Shown: positions 17,523 to 29,121, counted from the first letter of the stretch. The stretch is DNA of 64,000 nt from Mycobacterium sp. (GCF_029961025.1 NZ_JASBVP010000006.1:276067-340066); one strand, 5' to 3'. Notes: generated by a model not told the origin, from the letters alone. Translations and numbers: made by a program.

Positions 17523-18728
17523 TTGACCGCGAACTCCACCGATATCCCGTTAGCAGAGCTGACTGTGGTTACCGGGGTCCCGGCGAATGGTGGCAGCTGC
17601 GTGGCGCGCCACGACGGGCGGGTGGTGTTCGTTCGGTATGCGTTGCCCGGCGAGCGGGTGCGGATACGGGTTACCTCGGGGCACCATTCCTACTGGCACG
17701 CCGAAGTTATCGAGGTGATCGAGCCGTCGCCGCACCGAATCGAGCCGCTGTGCCCGATCTCCGGTTCGGGTGGTTCCGGGTGCTGCGACCTGGCCTTCGC
17801 CGACCCGGGGGCAGCCCGTGCGCTCAAGGCCGAGGTGGTCGCTAATCAGCTGGCGCGGTTGGGCGGTCACCGGTGGCACGGCGAGGTCGAGCCCCTCTCG
17901 GTGACAGGACCCACCGGCTGGCGCACCCGGGTCCGGTTGGACGTGGGGCCGGACGGTCGTGCGGGCTTTCACCGTTACCACAGCGACGAACTCGTCACCG
18001 AGCTGCGCTGCGCGCAGCTGTCCCCCGGTATGACCGAAGGGTTGGAGGGAATCCGCTGCCCCCCCACCGCCCACCTGCATGTGGCCGTCGACGACGACGG
18101 TCAGCGGCACGTGGCCTGGACGCTGCGGCGGGGCAGACGGACGTCGACCACGGTGGTGGAGGGCAGTTATCACGCTGCGCAGCGGGTTGGCCGGCGTAGC
18201 TGGCAGGTACCGGTGTCGGCGTTCTGGCAGCCGCACCGTGATGCGGCGCGCGTTTACAGCGCCCTGGTGAGCGAGTGGGCGCAACCCGATGCGGGCGCGA
18301 CCGCCTGGGATCTTTACGGTGGCGCGGGTGTTTTCGCCGCGGTTCTGGGTGCTGCCGTGGGCCCGTCGGGGCGGGTGCTCAGCGTGGATACCTCTCGAGC
18401 GGCATCGCGCGCGGCCGCGGCCGCCCTGGCCGACCTGCCTCAGGTACAGGTCATCACCGACTCGGTGCGGCGTGTGCTCGAGGGGCAGACGTTCGGCGCC
18501 GACGTGGCGGTGCTGGATCCTCCGCGGTCCGGGGCCGGGCGCGAGGTGATCGACTTGCTGGCCGCCGCGGGGGTTCCACGAGTGGTCCACCTGGGCTGCG
18601 AGGCGGCGTCCTTCGCCCGCGATATCGGTCTCTACCGTGCTCACGGCTACGTCGTGGACAAGTTGCGGGTGTTCGATGCGTTTCCGCTGACCCATTACGT
18701 GGAATGCGTCGCACTGCTCACCCGCTAG
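17523..18728 (+). CDS. TrmA/RlmD-family RNA (uracil-C5) methyltransferase
   Basis: A 401-residue class I SAM-dependent RNA methyltransferase matching Rv2689c. An N-terminal TRAM domain (LTVVTGVPANGGSC to VRIRVTSGHHSYWHAEV) binds RNA. The Rossmann part has WDLYGGAGVFAAVLG for SAM binding and DPPRSGAGREV. The catalytic Cys region reads HLGCEAASFARDI. Cysteines near residue 80 (CPISGSGGSGCC) are reminiscent of the Fe-S cluster of RlmD but are not the full set. The start is a TTG at 17523, overlapping an upstream stop. The exact target base is not known. Confidence 0.85.
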   Translation: MTANSTDIPLAELTVVTGVPANGGSCVARHDGRVVFVRYALPGERVRIRVTSGHHSYWHAEVIEVIEPSPHRIEPLCPISGSGGSGCCDLAFADPGAARALKAEVVANQLARLGGHRWHGEVEPLSVTGPTGWRTRVRLDVGPDGRAGFHRYHSDELVTELRCAQLSPGMTEGLEGIRCPPTAHLHVAVDDDGQRHVAWTLRRGRRTSTTVVEGSYHAAQRVGRRSWQVPVSAFWQPHRDAARVYSALVSEWAQPDAGATAWDLYGGAGVFAAVLGAAVGPSGRVLSVDTSRAASRAAAAALADLPQVQVITDSVRRVLEGQTFGADVAVLDPPRSGAGREVIDLLAAAGVPRVVHLGCEAASFARDIGLYRAHGYVVDKLRVFDAFPLTHYVECVALLTR

Positions 18729-18740
18729 CGGCTCACGACG

Positions 18741-20030
18741 CTAACCGGCCACGAAGTAGCGCAGCCACAAGTAGGCCGCGCAAAGCGCCACGGAGATCGC
18801 CGTGACCACCACGCCCTTGCGGGTGAATTCCCAAAACGAGATGGGATTGCCGGCGCGCGTGGCGATGCCGAGCATCACGATATTGGCGGTGGCCCCGACG
18901 GCGGTCAGGTTGCCGCCCAAATCGCCGCCGAGCGCCAGCGACCACCACAGCACGTTCTGGTGCGGGTGACTGGGCATGGTCTCTGCCAGGTGGCCGACGA
19001 TCGGTGTCATCGTGGCTACGTACGGCACGTTGTCAATGAAACCGGACACCAGCGTCGACACCCCCAGCACCAGCATCGTCGTCAGCAGGGCGTTGCCACC
19101 GGTGGCGTGGGCCGCCAATTGGGCCAGCTTGGTGATGATGCCGGTCTTCAGCAGGGCGCCGACCATGATGAACAGGCCGACGAGGAACAGCAAGGTGTCC
19201 CATTCCACGCTGTGCAGGTAGTCCGACCGATCCAGGCGGGAGACCAGGATGAGGGCGCCGGCGCCCAAGAGTGCCACCAGGGACGGCTGAAGATGGATTG
19301 CCGGGGAGACGACGAACCCGGTGAGCATCGTCGCCAACACCACCCCGCACTTGACGAGCAGCCCGCGATCGCGAAGCGCCTCGTCCTCCTGCAGCGACAT
19401 GACGTCGGCGATTCGCTCGGCATCGACCGCGGGAAAACCGCGGAACAACAGCGGTGACACGGCGATGAAGACCAGCATCACGATGACCACGATCGGCGCC
19501 ATGTGCACCAGAAAGGCGTTGAATGACAGGCCGGTATGGGCGCCGATGATGATGTTCGGCGGGTCGCCGACCAGTGTCGCCGTGCCGCCGATGTTGGAGG
19601 CGAACACCTCGGCGATCAACAGCGGTACCGGGCTGATCGCCAGCCGATCGCAGACCAGCAGCGTGACCGGTGCGATCAACAGCACCGAAACGACGTTGGG
19701 CAGCACCGCCGACGCGAGCGCCATCACCACCATCAGCAGGACCATGATGCGCAGCGGGGAGCCGTTGGCGCGTTTGGCGGCCCAGATCGCGGCGTATTCG
19801 AAAACGCCGGTCTGGCGCAGGATGCTGACGACGATCATCATGCCCAGCATCAGAAAAATGACGTCCCAGTCGATTCCGGTCGCTTGGGAGTAGAACACGT
19901 CGGGGGCGTCGATCACCGGTAACAGGACCATCAGCCCCGCACCCACCAGCGCGACCGTGGTCTTGCTGAAGCGCTCACTGATGATCAGCGCATAAGCGAC
20001 CACGAACACCGCACCGGCGTAGAGCATCAT
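18741..20030 (-). CDS. ArsB/NhaD-family ion transporter
   Basis: A 429-residue integral membrane protein with 10-12 hydrophobic segments, of the ArsB/NhaD/citrate-transporter superfamily; it resembles Rv2684 (ArsA) and Rv2685 (ArsB1). Family motifs include [18 protein letters not shown] near residue 148 and [20 protein letters not shown] near 375. Both are re-entrant-loop sequences. M. tuberculosis has two tandem copies and an ABC system beyond them; only one copy is here. It follows the CBS-domain gene by 25 bp on the same strand. Whether it exports arsenite or exchanges Na+ for H+ cannot be read from sequence. Confidence 0.85.
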   Translation of the reverse strand: MMLYAGAVFVVAYALIISERFSKTTVALVGAGLMVLLPVIDAPDVFYSQATGIDWDVIFLMLGMMIVVSILRQTGVFEYAAIWAAKRANGSPLRIMVLLMVVMALASAVLPNVVSVLLIAPVTLLVCDRLAISPVPLLIAEVFASNIGGTATLVGDPPNIIIGAHTGLSFNAFLVHMAPIVVIVMLVFIAVSPLLFRGFPAVDAERIADVMSLQEDEALRDRGLLVKCGVVLATMLTGFVVSPAIHLQPSLVALLGAGALILVSRLDRSDYLHSVEWDTLLFLVGLFIMVGALLKTGIITKLAQLAAHATGGNALLTTMLVLGVSTLVSGFIDNVPYVATMTPIVGHLAETMPSHPHQNVLWWSLALGGDLGGNLTAVGATANIVMLGIATRAGNPISFWEFTRKGVVVTAISVALCAAYLWLRYFVAG

Positions 20031-20055
20031 CGGGGCCGATCCACCGGGCCGCCGA

Positions 20056-20502
20056 TCAATTTTTCAGCGCGGCCGCCAGCAGGCGCGAAGCGGTGATCAC
20101 CCCGTGCAACTTGCCGTCTTTGACCACCGCGACCAGCGGACATCTCAGGCGGGCCATGGTCTCGGCCACCTCAATGATCGTGTCGTCGGCGTTGGCCACG
20201 GGCACGATCTGTCGTTGCTGGGGCAGCACGTCACGGATCGTCTTGCCGCGCAGCTTCTCGACGGCGTGGTCGGCCATCGACTCGTTCAGCACAGCGGCCA
20301 GCCCGGGGTCGTCCTGCACATAGCCGGGCACGATGAACCGGACAACCTGGGAGGCCGGCAGCACGGCGTACGGCTTGGCGGGGGTCCCCGTCACAACCAC
20401 GATTCCGGTCAGGCGGTGCTCGGCGAGAAGGCGGACGGCGTCGAGCGCATCGGAGTCGATGTGCACGACCGGAAACTTCTCGTCGATGTCCTCTGCACGC
20501 AC
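20056..20502 (-). CDS. CBS-domain protein (Rv2683-like)
   Basis: A 148-residue protein made of two CBS motifs (about residues 5-60 and 85-145), the second with [24 protein letters not shown] and a final [17 protein letters not shown] pairs bind adenosine nucleotides and often regulate a neighbouring transporter; here the ion transporter lies 25 bp downstream, so that is a reasonable inference. The start is uncertain: GTG at 20502 begins the conserved region, but no good ribosome site precedes it and the frame is open to 20949. About 330 bp separate it from dxs. Confidence 0.75.
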   Translation of the reverse strand: MRAEDIDEKFPVVHIDSDALDAVRLLAEHRLTGIVVVTGTPAKPYAVLPASQVVRFIVPGYVQDDPGLAAVLNESMADHAVEKLRGKTIRDVLPQQRQIVPVANADDTIIEVAETMARLRCPLVAVVKDGKLHGVITASRLLAAALKN

Positions 20503-20829
20503 ACCGCAACGATACTTCCGATGCGCGGCGATTCTGTGATCGCTGCGGGCGCGGACGCACCCTCCGATGCCCCAGCGCTTGCCGAAGCGGCGGTGTGCTC
20601 GCAAATCGCGGGCACTGCAACTGGAGACGGCGACGCCCATGATGAACTCCCGGGTTGAGCGGACAACGACGCCGACCAGACTTCCCGGCTCACCGGGCAC
20701 CAACGCTATCAAGACGGCGGCCGGTTCGCCTTTCGAGGGTCTGGCCGGCGTATAGCAGGGATCCACGGTGCGGATCGCGGTTGGTCCCGCCTTTGGGAGG
20801 TGACCGGCCCGCCTGCGTACACTGGCGGG

Positions 20830-22839
20830 ATGCTTGAACAGATCCGCGGGCCCGCCGATCTGCAGCATCTTTCCCAGACCCAGCTCCATGAGCTGGCCCA
20901 CGAGATTCGCGAGTTTTTGATCCACAAGGTGGCCGCGACCGGGGGACACCTAGGGCCCAACCTCGGCGTCGTCGAGCTGACGCTGGCGCTACACCGGGTC
21001 TTCGACTCGCCGCACGATCCGATCATCTTCGACACGGGCCATCAGGCGTACGTCCACAAAATGCTGACCGGACGCCGCCAGGGTTTCGACACCTTGCGCA
21101 AAAAGGACGGCTTGTCGGGGTACCCCAGCCGCACCGAGAGCGAACACGACTGGGTGGAATCCAGCCACGCCAGCGCGGCGTTGTCCTACGCCGACGGCCT
21201 GGCCAAGGCGTTCGAGTTGACCGGGCACCGCAACCGGCATGTGGTGGCGGTGGTCGGTGACGGGGCGCTGACCGGCGGGATGAGCTGGGAGGCCCTCAAC
21301 AACATCGCCGCGGCCCGCCGGCCGGTGGTGATCGTCGTCAACGACAACGGCCGCAGCTATGCGCCGACGTTTGGCGGACTGGCCGACCACCTGGCCGCAC
21401 TGCGACTGCAGCCGGGCTATGAGCGAGCGCTGGACCAGGGTCGCCGCGCGATGCGCGGCATTCCGGTCGTCGGTGAGCTGTGTTATCACCTCATACACAG
21501 CGTCAAAGCCGGCATCAAAGATGCGTTGGCGCCGCAACTGCTGTTCACCGATTTGGGCCTGAAGTACGTCGGGCCCGTTGACGGTCACGACGAGCACGCC
21601 GTGGAGTCCGCGCTGCGGCGGGCCCGCGGCTTCGGTGCGCCGGTGATCGTTCACGTGGTGACCCGCAAGGGCATGGGCTACGCCCCGGCCGAGGGTGACC
21701 AGGCCGAGCAGATGCATACCTGCGGGGTGATCGACCCGGCGACCGGGCTGGCCGCCGACGTGACGGGGCCGGGCTGGACCGCTACCTTCTCCGACGCGCT
21801 CATCGCCTATGCCGCCAAGCGCCGCGACATCGTGGCGATCACCGCGGCCATGCCCGGCCCGACCGGGCTTACGGCGTTCGGGCAGCGGTTCCCGGACCGG
21901 TTGTTCGACGTGGGCATCGCCGAGCAGCATGCACTGACCTCAGCGGCCGGGTTGGCAATGGGCGGGCTGCACCCGGTGGTGGCGATCTATTCGACGTTCC
22001 TCAACCGCGCGTTCGACCAGATCATGATGGACGTCGCGCTGCACAAGCTGCCGGTCACCATGGTGCTCGACCGGGCCGGGATCACCGGCCCGGACGGCGC
22101 CAGCCACAACGGTATGTGGGACCTGTCGATGCTGGGCATCGTGCCCGGCATGCGGGTGGCCGCGCCTCGCGATGCCACCCGGTTGCGCGAAGAACTCGGT
22201 GAGGCGCTTGACGTCGACGACGGCCCGACGGCGATTCGTTTCCCCAAAGGTGATGTGGGAGAAGATATTCCGGCATTGGAGCGGAGGTCCGGTGTGGACG
22301 TGCTGGCGGTGCCCGCCAGCGGTCTGACCCACGATGTGCTGCTGGTGGCGGTCGGGGTATTCGCCTCGATGGCGCTGGCGGTGGCCAAACGGCTGCGTAA
22401 GCAGGGCATCGGAGTGACGGTGATCGACCCACGGTGGGTTCTGCCGGTGCCCGACACCGTCTGCGAGTTGGCGGTGGCTCACAAGTTGGTCGCCACACTG
22501 GAGGACAACGGTGTGAACGGCGGTGTCGGCTCGGCGGTGTCGGCCGCACTGCGGCGCGCAGAGATCGACGTCCCGTGCCGCGACATCGGATTGCCGCAGC
22601 GGTTTTACGATCACGGGTCGCGGGCCGAGGTATTGGCGGAGGCCGGCCTGACCGACCAGAACGTGGCCCGCCGGATCACCGGTTGGGTTGCGGCACTGGG
22701 GAGCCGGACGATCGGGCTTGGGTCCGGCGACGATGCGGGCGGGGACGGGCCGGGATGGGGCGATCCCCCGCTCGGGGGAGAGTGTCGGAGAACGGCGGAT
22801 CAGTCCGGGGTCGGCGAGCACCCGGACTACCCGGGCTAG
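20830..22839 (+). CDS. dxs: 1-deoxy-D-xylulose-5-phosphate synthase
   Basis: Thiamine-diphosphate enzyme joining pyruvate and glyceraldehyde 3-phosphate, the first step of the MEP isoprenoid pathway. The TPP site is [15 protein letters not shown] near residue 150. The transketolase central motif DVGIAEQHA near 360 carries the catalytic Glu, and [15 protein letters not shown] follows. At 669 residues it is about 30 longer than the M. tuberculosis protein; the extra C-terminus ([17 protein letters not shown] onward) is Gly-rich and has no family match, suggesting a late frameshift or lost stop. It overlaps the convergent RNase D gene by 4 bp. Confidence 0.95.
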   Translation: MLEQIRGPADLQHLSQTQLHELAHEIREFLIHKVAATGGHLGPNLGVVELTLALHRVFDSPHDPIIFDTGHQAYVHKMLTGRRQGFDTLRKKDGLSGYPSRTESEHDWVESSHASAALSYADGLAKAFELTGHRNRHVVAVVGDGALTGGMSWEALNNIAAARRPVVIVVNDNGRSYAPTFGGLADHLAALRLQPGYERALDQGRRAMRGIPVVGELCYHLIHSVKAGIKDALAPQLLFTDLGLKYVGPVDGHDEHAVESALRRARGFGAPVIVHVVTRKGMGYAPAEGDQAEQMHTCGVIDPATGLAADVTGPGWTATFSDALIAYAAKRRDIVAITAAMPGPTGLTAFGQRFPDRLFDVGIAEQHALTSAAGLAMGGLHPVVAIYSTFLNRAFDQIMMDVALHKLPVTMVLDRAGITGPDGASHNGMWDLSMLGIVPGMRVAAPRDATRLREELGEALDVDDGPTAIRFPKGDVGEDIPALERRSGVDVLAVPASGLTHDVLLVAVGVFASMALAVAKRLRKQGIGVTVIDPRWVLPVPDTVCELAVAHKLVATLEDNGVNGGVGSAVSAALRRAEIDVPCRDIGLPQRFYDHGSRAEVLAEAGLTDQNVARRITGWVAALGSRTIGLGSGDDAGGDGPGWGDPPLGGECRRTADQSGVGEHPDYPG

Positions 22840-24086
22840 CTTTCAGTCGGCCGATGGCACAACGCCGCCGCCAGTACCGGAACCACGAGCTCGCGCTGCC
22901 ACGCCCTGGCCTCGCCGGCGCGCAAAAACTCCTCGATCACGCTTTCGTCGCCGCCCTGCCAGTCCCAGCACAACCGCCGCACCAAATCCGGGGACACCAG
23001 ATTTTCCGTGGGCACCGCCACCCGTTGCGATAACGCTGCCAGCGCCGCTCTGGCCGCGTCGAGGCGCGCGGCCGCCTCCGGCCTCCGTTTGCCCCAGCGC
23101 GTCGTCGGGGGCGGGCCGTTGGTCAGCTCGGCCTCTTCGGGGGCCCCAGGGTTTTCCCGGGCCGCTTGTATCGCGGCCAGCCAGGTACCGGCGTGGCGGC
23201 GTTGTTTTGGCCCGCCGAATGTCGGCAGGGCAAGGAGATCCTCGAGGGTCTTGGGGTCGGCGATGGCCGCGTCGATGATGGCCGAGTCGGGCAGCACCCG
23301 GCCGGGCGCGATGTCGCGGCACCTGGCGATGCGGTCACGCACGGTCCAGAGTTCGCGAACCACGGCCAGGCCGCGTCGGTCGCGCACCCGGTGGATGCCT
23401 GAGGTGCGTTGCCAGCGGTCCCGCCGGGTGGGCGGCGGCGTTACACAGGTCCGAAGGTATTCGAATTCCTGGGCAGCCCAATCGGTTTTTCCTTGCTCGG
23501 CAAGCACATCCGCGACCGCTCCGCGTAGTTCGATCAGCACCTCGACGTCGAGGGCAGCGTAATTCAGCCACGCAACCGGCAGGGGGCGCCGAGACCAGTC
23601 GGCCGCGCCATGGCCTTTCGCGAGGCTGAGACCAAGCAACCGCTGGACCATGGCCGCCAGGTTGACCCGGTCGAACCCGGCGAGCCGTCCGGCGAGCTCG
23701 GTGTCGAACAGCATGGGCGGTCGCATGCCGACCTCGGCCAGGCACGGCAGATCCTGATCGGCGGCGTGCAGGATCCACTCGTCTTCGCTGAGCACCTCGG
23801 CCACCGGCCGAAGCATGGCGAGCGGATCACCGCCGTGGCTGACCGGGTCGATGAGCACGGTGCCCGCGCCGGCGCGCCGAATCTGGATCAGATACGCGCG
23901 GTTGAAGTAACGAAATCCCGATGCCCGCTCGGCGTCTACCCCGAATGGTCCAGATCCGCCGCGCAGGAGTTCGGCCGCCGCCTCGATCTCGGTGCTCGTG
24001 GCTGAGAGCTTCGGCACCCCGCCGGCCGGGTGCAGCAACGGTGTCGGGACGGGTTCGGAGCTCTGATCGGCCGCCGCGTCACCCAT
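22836..24086 (-). CDS. RNase D-like 3'-5' exonuclease with HRDC domain
   Basis: A 416-residue DEDD-superfamily exonuclease matching Rv2681. Exo I is [13 protein letters not shown] (Asp and Glu of DxE), Exo II is [10 protein letters not shown], and Exo III is [15 protein letters not shown] with the DEDDy Tyr and Asp. A HRDC domain occupies about residues 235-315, and an extra C-terminal domain follows, as is usual in actinobacteria. It probably trims stable RNA 3' ends. It starts 1 bp after the stop of the DUF3000 gene on the same strand, so the two are coupled. Confidence 0.9.
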   Translation of the reverse strand: MGDAAADQSSEPVPTPLLHPAGGVPKLSATSTEIEAAAELLRGGSGPFGVDAERASGFRYFNRAYLIQIRRAGAGTVLIDPVSHGGDPLAMLRPVAEVLSEDEWILHAADQDLPCLAEVGMRPPMLFDTELAGRLAGFDRVNLAAMVQRLLGLSLAKGHGAADWSRRPLPVAWLNYAALDVEVLIELRGAVADVLAEQGKTDWAAQEFEYLRTCVTPPPTRRDRWQRTSGIHRVRDRRGLAVVRELWTVRDRIARCRDIAPGRVLPDSAIIDAAIADPKTLEDLLALPTFGGPKQRRHAGTWLAAIQAARENPGAPEEAELTNGPPPTTRWGKRRPEAAARLDAARAALAALSQRVAVPTENLVSPDLVRRLCWDWQGGDESVIEEFLRAGEARAWQRELVVPVLAAALCHRPTES

Positions 24087-24087
24087 G

Positions 24088-24669
24088 TCAGATGCGTGAG
24101 CGCGAACCTAGGTCGGTTACCCCGACCGGTGGCAGCCCCGCGGCGTGCTCGAGCACTTCGCAGAACGCTTCGACGTGAGGGCCGAGGTCGGGGGTGGTCG
24201 CGGTCCAGGATGCCCGCAGCTCCAACTGGTGGGCGCGCGGCGGTCCGGAGATATCGCCATAGCGCACCGACGTGGTGGCAGTGACGGTACCGCCGAGCGC
24301 GGTGACGTGCTCGGCGCGCGACTTCAACGCGTCGGCCAGCCAGCTCCACGCCACCTCCGGCAACAGCGGGTCGATGGCCTCATGGGAGTCCAGGTCGGCC
24401 TGGATGTAGGCGACCAACCGCAAGGTGCCATCCCACGCATCGAACCCGTCCGGGTCGTAGAGCAGGATCAACCGACCGAACGCATCGCCCTCCGGCTGCT
24501 CCGGGACCACGTCGCGCACGGGATGTTTGACCTCGGCGCCGATGGCGTAGCTATACGGTGCCAGGCGCTGCGGCGGTCGGATCGGGCCGAGCTCAATTTC
24601 GGAGCGCACGGTGACAGCATTCATCGTGGCCACCGCTTCGCGGAATGGGATCGGTTCGGCTGAGCTCAA
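24088..24669 (-). CDS. DUF3000 protein (Rv2680-like)
   Basis: A 193-residue DUF3000 protein, actinobacteria-specific and of unknown function. Conserved blocks are PPQRLAPYSYAIGAEV, FGRLILLYDPDG and AWSWLADAL, with the C-terminal APF-like HVEAFCEVLEHAAGLPPVG. The start is TTG at 24669 with GGAGGAG 9 nt upstream; a later ATG (MNAVTVRSEIE) is an alternative. It is directly followed by the RNase D gene, an arrangement conserved in mycobacteria, so a shared role in RNA metabolism is possible. Confidence 0.8.
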   Translation of the reverse strand: MSSAEPIPFREAVATMNAVTVRSEIELGPIRPPQRLAPYSYAIGAEVKHPVRDVVPEQPEGDAFGRLILLYDPDGFDAWDGTLRLVAYIQADLDSHEAIDPLLPEVAWSWLADALKSRAEHVTALGGTVTATTSVRYGDISGPPRAHQLELRASWTATTPDLGPHVEAFCEVLEHAAGLPPVGVTDLGSRSRI

Positions 24670-24850
24670 TATCGCCGCTCCTCCTCATCGCTTCGCTCTG
24701 CATCGTCGCCGGCGGGGCTCACACCATTCGACGGTAGACCCAACCGCAGACCCGCGTGGGCAGGCACGCCGCAGGCCCGGCCGGTAGCTACCGGCCGCGC
24801 GGTGCGCCGGGTCCGTGCGGCAGGATGCCCGTCAAGCGGGCCGGGACCAT

Positions 24851-25690
24851 TCAGCGCGCTTGGGTGGGCGTGCTGTCGGTTGCGGCGTCAAATCGTGCCG
24901 GGCGCTTCTCGCGGTGTGCCGCCAGTCCTTCCCGAACGTCGGGGCCGCTGAATCCGATAAATTCCAGGCCGAGGGCGGCTTCGAAAGCGGGCGCGAACAT
25001 CCGGTACCAGTGGTTGAGGCTGTGTTTCGTCCAGCGGATCGCAGTTTGAGCGCCCCTCGCGAGATCCGAGGCCAGGCGTGTTGCGGTCGTCAGCACCTCG
25101 TCGTCGTCGGTGCACAGTGACACCAGGCCGATCCTTTCGGCTTCCTCCCCGGACAGCGGCTGGCAGGTAAGCAGGTAGTACTTCGCCTTGGCCATGCCGA
25201 CCAGCAGTGGCCAGCAGATCGCGGCGTGATCCCCGGCGGCCACCCCGAGTTTGGTGTGACCGTCGATGATTTTCGCGGTCCGGCCGGCAACCGAGATATC
25301 GGCGAGAAGCGCTACCACCAGACCCGCGCCGACGGCCGGGCCCCGGATCGCCGAGATCACCGGCTTGTCGAAGTTGACCAGGTTAAGCACCAGGTCGCGT
25401 GCTTCCCGCAGAATGCGGACCCGGTCGGCAAAGCCCCCCATGGTCTCTTCGATCAGCTCGAAGCTGCCACCGGCGGAAAACGCTTTGCCCTCCCCGCGGA
25501 CGAGGACGACACGCACGTCGGGATCGCGATCGATGACCGGCCAGATGTCAGCGAGGTCGCGGTGCATCTGCGGCCCGACCGCATTCAGACCGGGTGCATC
25601 GAGGATCAGGTGCAGCACCCCCTCGGCACCCGGCTCGACGCGAAGGCTCGAAAACTCGTCGTAGCTGACGGGGGGGTGGCTGACTGGCAT
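24851..25690 (-). CDS. echA15: enoyl-CoA hydratase family protein EchA15
   Basis: A 279-residue crotonase-fold protein. The oxyanion-hole residues sit in [11 protein letters not shown] (near 70) and [18 protein letters not shown] (near 113). The segment where hydratases carry their two catalytic acids reads [18 protein letters not shown], so neither classical Glu is clearly in place. Like several mycobacterial EchA proteins it may therefore catalyse a different CoA reaction or bind lipid. It is the first gene upstream of the RNase D operon on the minus strand, and is divergent from hemE. Confidence 0.85.
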   Translation of the reverse strand: MPVSHPPVSYDEFSSLRVEPGAEGVLHLILDAPGLNAVGPQMHRDLADIWPVIDRDPDVRVVLVRGEGKAFSAGGSFELIEETMGGFADRVRILREARDLVLNLVNFDKPVISAIRGPAVGAGLVVALLADISVAGRTAKIIDGHTKLGVAAGDHAAICWPLLVGMAKAKYYLLTCQPLSGEEAERIGLVSLCTDDDEVLTTATRLASDLARGAQTAIRWTKHSLNHWYRMFAPAFEAALGLEFIGFSGPDVREGLAAHREKRPARFDAATDSTPTQAR

Positions 25691-25881
25691 CCCGGCTCCT
25701 GACGCTCGAGGGGGCTCATTCGGCGCTGGTCACTAAACGGCTGCGGTCCGTGATGTTACGCGCGGGCCTGGCCGTCTCCGATTCAGCGTTCCCCGAGCCC
25801 GTACCGGGGATAGGGCAAATATGTGGCTCGTCGAACGACGGGTGCCGGTGCCAGCGGGCTGCCGTGGCAGCATTGAGCACA

Positions 25882-26955
25882 ATGAGAACCCGTCGCGACC
25901 TTCCCGAGTCGCCGTATCTGGCCGCGGCCGCTGGCCGCAAACCCCGTTGGATACCGGTGTGGTTCATGCGTCAGGCCGGCCGCTCGCTGCCCGAATATCG
26001 GGAGCTACGCGATAAGCACGCCATGCTGGCGGCGTGCTTCGACCCGGAACTGATCTGCGAGATCACCGTGCAACCGGTCCGTCGCCACGGTGTCGATGCG
26101 GCGATCCTCTTCTCCGACATCGTGGTGCCGCTGCGCGCCGCAGGCGTCGATTTGGACATCGTCCCCGATGTCGGTCCGGTCATCGCGTCCCCGGTGCGTA
26201 CCGAGGCCGATATCACTGCTTTCAGACCCCTTGAGCCGCAAGCGGTTCAGCCGGTGTCGGAGGCGGTTTCGCTGCTGGTGGGCGCACTGGGTGAGGTTCC
26301 CCTGATCGGCTTCGCCGGAGCCCCTTTCACATTGGCGTCCTATCTGGTCGAAGGCGGACCCAGCCGCCACCATGTCCGGACCAAGGCGCTGATGCTGGCC
26401 GAGCCCGCGAGCTGGCACGCGCTGATGGCGAAGCTGGCCGATTTGACCATTGCGTTCCTGCGTGTCCAGCTCGACGCCGGAGCGGACGCGTTGCAGGTGT
26501 TCGACTCATGGGCGGGAACGCTCTCGTTGGCCGACTACCGCCGGTACGTGTTGCCGCACAGCGCACGGGTGTTTGCCGCGGTGGCCGGATACGGCGTGCC
26601 GATGACGCACTTCGGCATCGGGACCGCCGAATTGCTGGGCGCGATGTCGACGGCCCTGAAATCGGGTGAGCAGCCCGGGCCGGCGAGGGTGCTGGGGGTC
26701 GACTGGCGGACGTCGCTGACCGATGCCGCCGGCCGTGTCGAGCCGGGCACGGCGCTGCAGGGCAACCTCGACCCGGCGGTGCTGCTGGCGGGCTGGCCCG
26801 TGGTCGAGAGCGCGGCGCGCGCCGTGGTCGACGATGGTCGTCACGCGGTCGACGCCGGTGCGGCCGGTCACATCTTCAACCTCGGGCACGGCGTGCTGCC
26901 GGAGACCGATCCGGGCATTCTGACCGACCTTGTGGCGTTGGTGCACTCGCTATGA
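25882..26955 (+). CDS. hemE: uroporphyrinogen decarboxylase
   Basis: HemE removes four carboxyl groups from uroporphyrinogen III to give coproporphyrinogen III. The protein is 357 residues, exactly the M. tuberculosis length when started at the ATG at 25882. The signature [16 protein letters not shown] is near residue 25 and the active-site block [17 protein letters not shown] near 140. Asp in [10 protein letters not shown] is the conserved catalytic acid. It overlaps hemY by 4 bp (ATGA) and begins the hemE-hemY-hemQ operon. Confidence 0.96.
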   Translation: MRTRRDLPESPYLAAAAGRKPRWIPVWFMRQAGRSLPEYRELRDKHAMLAACFDPELICEITVQPVRRHGVDAAILFSDIVVPLRAAGVDLDIVPDVGPVIASPVRTEADITAFRPLEPQAVQPVSEAVSLLVGALGEVPLIGFAGAPFTLASYLVEGGPSRHHVRTKALMLAEPASWHALMAKLADLTIAFLRVQLDAGADALQVFDSWAGTLSLADYRRYVLPHSARVFAAVAGYGVPMTHFGIGTAELLGAMSTALKSGEQPGPARVLGVDWRTSLTDAAGRVEPGTALQGNLDPAVLLAGWPVVESAARAVVDDGRHAVDAGAAGHIFNLGHGVLPETDPGILTDLVALVHSL

Positions 26956-28322
26956 CCCGCTCCTACGGCATTGTCGGCGGCGGCATCTCGGGGTTGACCG
27001 CGGCCTACCGGCTACGGGTGAGCGCCGGGGAGGACGCGACGATCACGCTGTTCGACCCCGCCGACCGGCTCGGTGGGGTGTTACGCACCGAGAGCGTCGG
27101 CGGGCAGCCGATGGACGTGGGCGCCGAAGCGTTCGTGGTGCGCCGTCCCGAAGTTCCGGCGCTGCTGGCCGAGCTGGGGCTGTCGGACCGGCAACGGCCC
27201 ACCACCGGTGCCCGGCCGCTGATCTACAGCCGGGACCGGCTGCATCCGCTGCCACCGGACACGGTGGCCGGGATTCCGTCGTCAGCGATGTCCGTGGCCG
27301 GGCTGGTCGACGCGACGACGATCGCACGTATCGCCGGGGAACCGAGGCGTCCGCTGCGCTGGCGGCCCGGCGGTGATCCCGCCGTGGCCGCGCTGGTGGC
27401 CGAGAGGTTCGGCGAGCAGGTGGTGGCCCGGTCGGTTGATCCGCTGCTGGGCGGGGTGTATGCCGGCTCGGCTGCCAGCATCGGGCTGCGCTCGGCGGCA
27501 CCGTCCGTGGCGGCCGCCCTGGATGCCGGTGCGCTCAGCTTGACCGACGCGGTCCGCCGGGCGCGGCCGAGCGGGAGCGGCGGGCTGGTGTTCGGCGCGG
27601 TGGACGGCGGCTATGGGGTGCTGGTCGACGAGTTGGTCCGGCGCAGCCGGGTGCGCTGGGTGCGGGCGGGCGTGAACAGGATCGACCGTGCCCGTACCGA
27701 GACCGGCTGGACGCTGCACGACGACACCGGTGCCCACTGGCGCGCCGACGGCGTCGTCCTGGCCGTCCCGGCCCCGCGGCTGGCCCCCCTGGTTGAGCCC
27801 GTTGCCCCGGGGACCGCGGCGGCGGCGCGCCGGATCGCCAGCGCATCGTCGGCGGTGGTGGCGCTCGCGGTGCCCGGCGACACCCGGTTTCCCGAACACT
27901 CGGGTGTGCTGGTGGCCAGCGGCGAGCGGTTGCACGCCAAGGCGATCACGCTGTCGTCGCGCAAGTGGGGCCGCCGCGGTGATGTGGAGCTGCTGCGGCT
28001 GTCGTTCGGGAGGTTCGGCGACGAGGTCGCTGTCAGCGTGTCCGACGGCGAGCTGCTGGACTGGGCGTTAGCCGACCTGGCCACCGTGTTCGGGGTGTCC
28101 GTCGACCCCCTCGATGCCCGCGTGCAGCGCTGGATCGACGCGATGCCCCAGTACGGTCCCGGCCATGCCGCCGTGGTCGCCGCGGTGCGCGCCGGCCTAC
28201 CGCCGACGCTGGCCGTGGCCGGCGGCTACCTCGACGGAATCGGTGTGCCGGCCTGTATCGCGGCTGCCGGGCACGCGGTAGCCCGCGTGGTGAGGGAGGT
28301 TGCGGCGTGCGTGGCACGATAG
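26952..28322 (+). CDS. hemY: coproporphyrinogen III oxidase HemY/CgoX
   Basis: FAD-dependent oxidase of 456 residues, acting in the coproporphyrin-dependent haem pathway of actinobacteria, where it makes coproporphyrin III. The N-terminal FAD motif [16 protein letters not shown] is at residues 6-21. A typical GG doublet and the C-terminal FAD-binding block [23 protein letters not shown] complete the PPOX/CgoX fold. Its start overlaps the hemE stop. The presence of hemQ immediately downstream supports the coproporphyrin route rather than the protoporphyrin one. Confidence 0.95.
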   Translation: MTRSYGIVGGGISGLTAAYRLRVSAGEDATITLFDPADRLGGVLRTESVGGQPMDVGAEAFVVRRPEVPALLAELGLSDRQRPTTGARPLIYSRDRLHPLPPDTVAGIPSSAMSVAGLVDATTIARIAGEPRRPLRWRPGGDPAVAALVAERFGEQVVARSVDPLLGGVYAGSAASIGLRSAAPSVAAALDAGALSLTDAVRRARPSGSGGLVFGAVDGGYGVLVDELVRRSRVRWVRAGVNRIDRARTETGWTLHDDTGAHWRADGVVLAVPAPRLAPLVEPVAPGTAAAARRIASASSAVVALAVPGDTRFPEHSGVLVASGERLHAKAITLSSRKWGRRGDVELLRLSFGRFGDEVAVSVSDGELLDWALADLATVFGVSVDPLDARVQRWIDAMPQYGPGHAAVVAAVRAGLPPTLAVAGGYLDGIGVPACIAAAGHAVARVVREVAACVAR

Positions 28323-28326
28323 AGCC

Positions 28327-29022
28327 ATGGCCCGCTTGGACTACGACGCCCTCAACGCCACGCTGCGCTATGTGATGTTTTCGGTGTTTTCCGTGCGCCC
28401 GGGTGTGCTGGGGGCCGAGCGCGCCACGATCATCGATGAGACCGCCACCTTCCTCAAGCAGCAGGAGGAACGCGGCGTGGTGGTGCGCGGGCTCTACGAC
28501 GTCGCGGGTTTGCGCGCGGACGCCGATTTCATGGTCTGGACGCACGCCGAACCGGTGGAGGCGCTGCAAGCGGCCTACAAGGATTTCCGGCGCACCACCA
28601 CATTGGGACGGGCCTGCACACCGGTGTGGAGCAGTGTGGCGTTGCATCGGCCGGCGGAGTTCAACAAAAGCCACATCCCGGCGTTTCTTGCCGGCGAGGA
28701 GCCGGGCGCCTACATCTGCGTATATCCGTTTGTGCGGTCCTATGAGTGGTACCTGCTGCCCGAGGAGGAACGTCGCCGCATGCTCGCCGAACACGGCATG
28801 GCCGCCCGCGAGTACAAGGAGGTGCGAGCCAACACCGTTCCGGCGTTCGCGCTGGGCGACTACGAGTGGATCCTGGCGTTCGAGGCTCCCGAGTTGCACC
28901 GCATCGTCGACCTGATGCGCGACTTGCGCGCCACCGACGCTCGGCGCCACACCCGTGCGGAGACACCGTTTTTCACCGGACCCCGGGTGTCGGTGGAGCA
29001 GCTGGTGGCCGCACTGCCGTGA
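28327..29022 (+). CDS. hemQ: coproheme decarboxylase HemQ
   Basis: A 231-residue chlorite-dismutase-family protein without chlorite dismutase activity. HemQ/ChdC oxidatively decarboxylates coproheme III to haem b, the last step of the actinobacterial pathway. The conserved [16 protein letters not shown] and [17 protein letters not shown] segments contain the Tyr that forms a radical in this family. The C-terminal [15 protein letters not shown] is typical. It begins 4 nt after the hemY stop. A strong palindrome lies just beyond its 3' end. Confidence 0.95.
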   Translation: MARLDYDALNATLRYVMFSVFSVRPGVLGAERATIIDETATFLKQQEERGVVVRGLYDVAGLRADADFMVWTHAEPVEALQAAYKDFRRTTTLGRACTPVWSSVALHRPAEFNKSHIPAFLAGEEPGAYICVYPFVRSYEWYLLPEEERRRMLAEHGMAAREYKEVRANTVPAFALGDYEWILAFEAPELHRIVDLMRDLRATDARRHTRAETPFFTGPRVSVEQLVAALP

Positions 29023-29040
29023 TGCCCCGAGATGGTCTCG

Positions 29041-29103
29041 TCGCGAGAGTGCAACTAGCGACGGTGTCTCTCGCGAAACGCGTCGATAGTTGCACTCTCG
29101 CGA
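29041..29103. repeat. 17-bp perfect inverted repeat between hemQ and msrB
   Basis: TCGCGAGAGTGCAACTA (29041-29057) and its exact reverse complement (29087-29103) flank a 29-nt loop that holds a third TCTCGCGA. It fills the 99-bp gap between two convergent genes. It could be a bidirectional terminator, or a dispersed palindromic repeat replacing the Rv2675c gene remembered at this site in H37Rv. Confidence 0.8.
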
Positions 29104-29121
29104 GATACGTGAGATAGGACC

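Noticed and set aside
17158..17526. 122-codon plus-strand frame before the methyltransferase
   Set aside because: Most of it has no coding character; only its last codons might be a relic, recorded as a gap feature.
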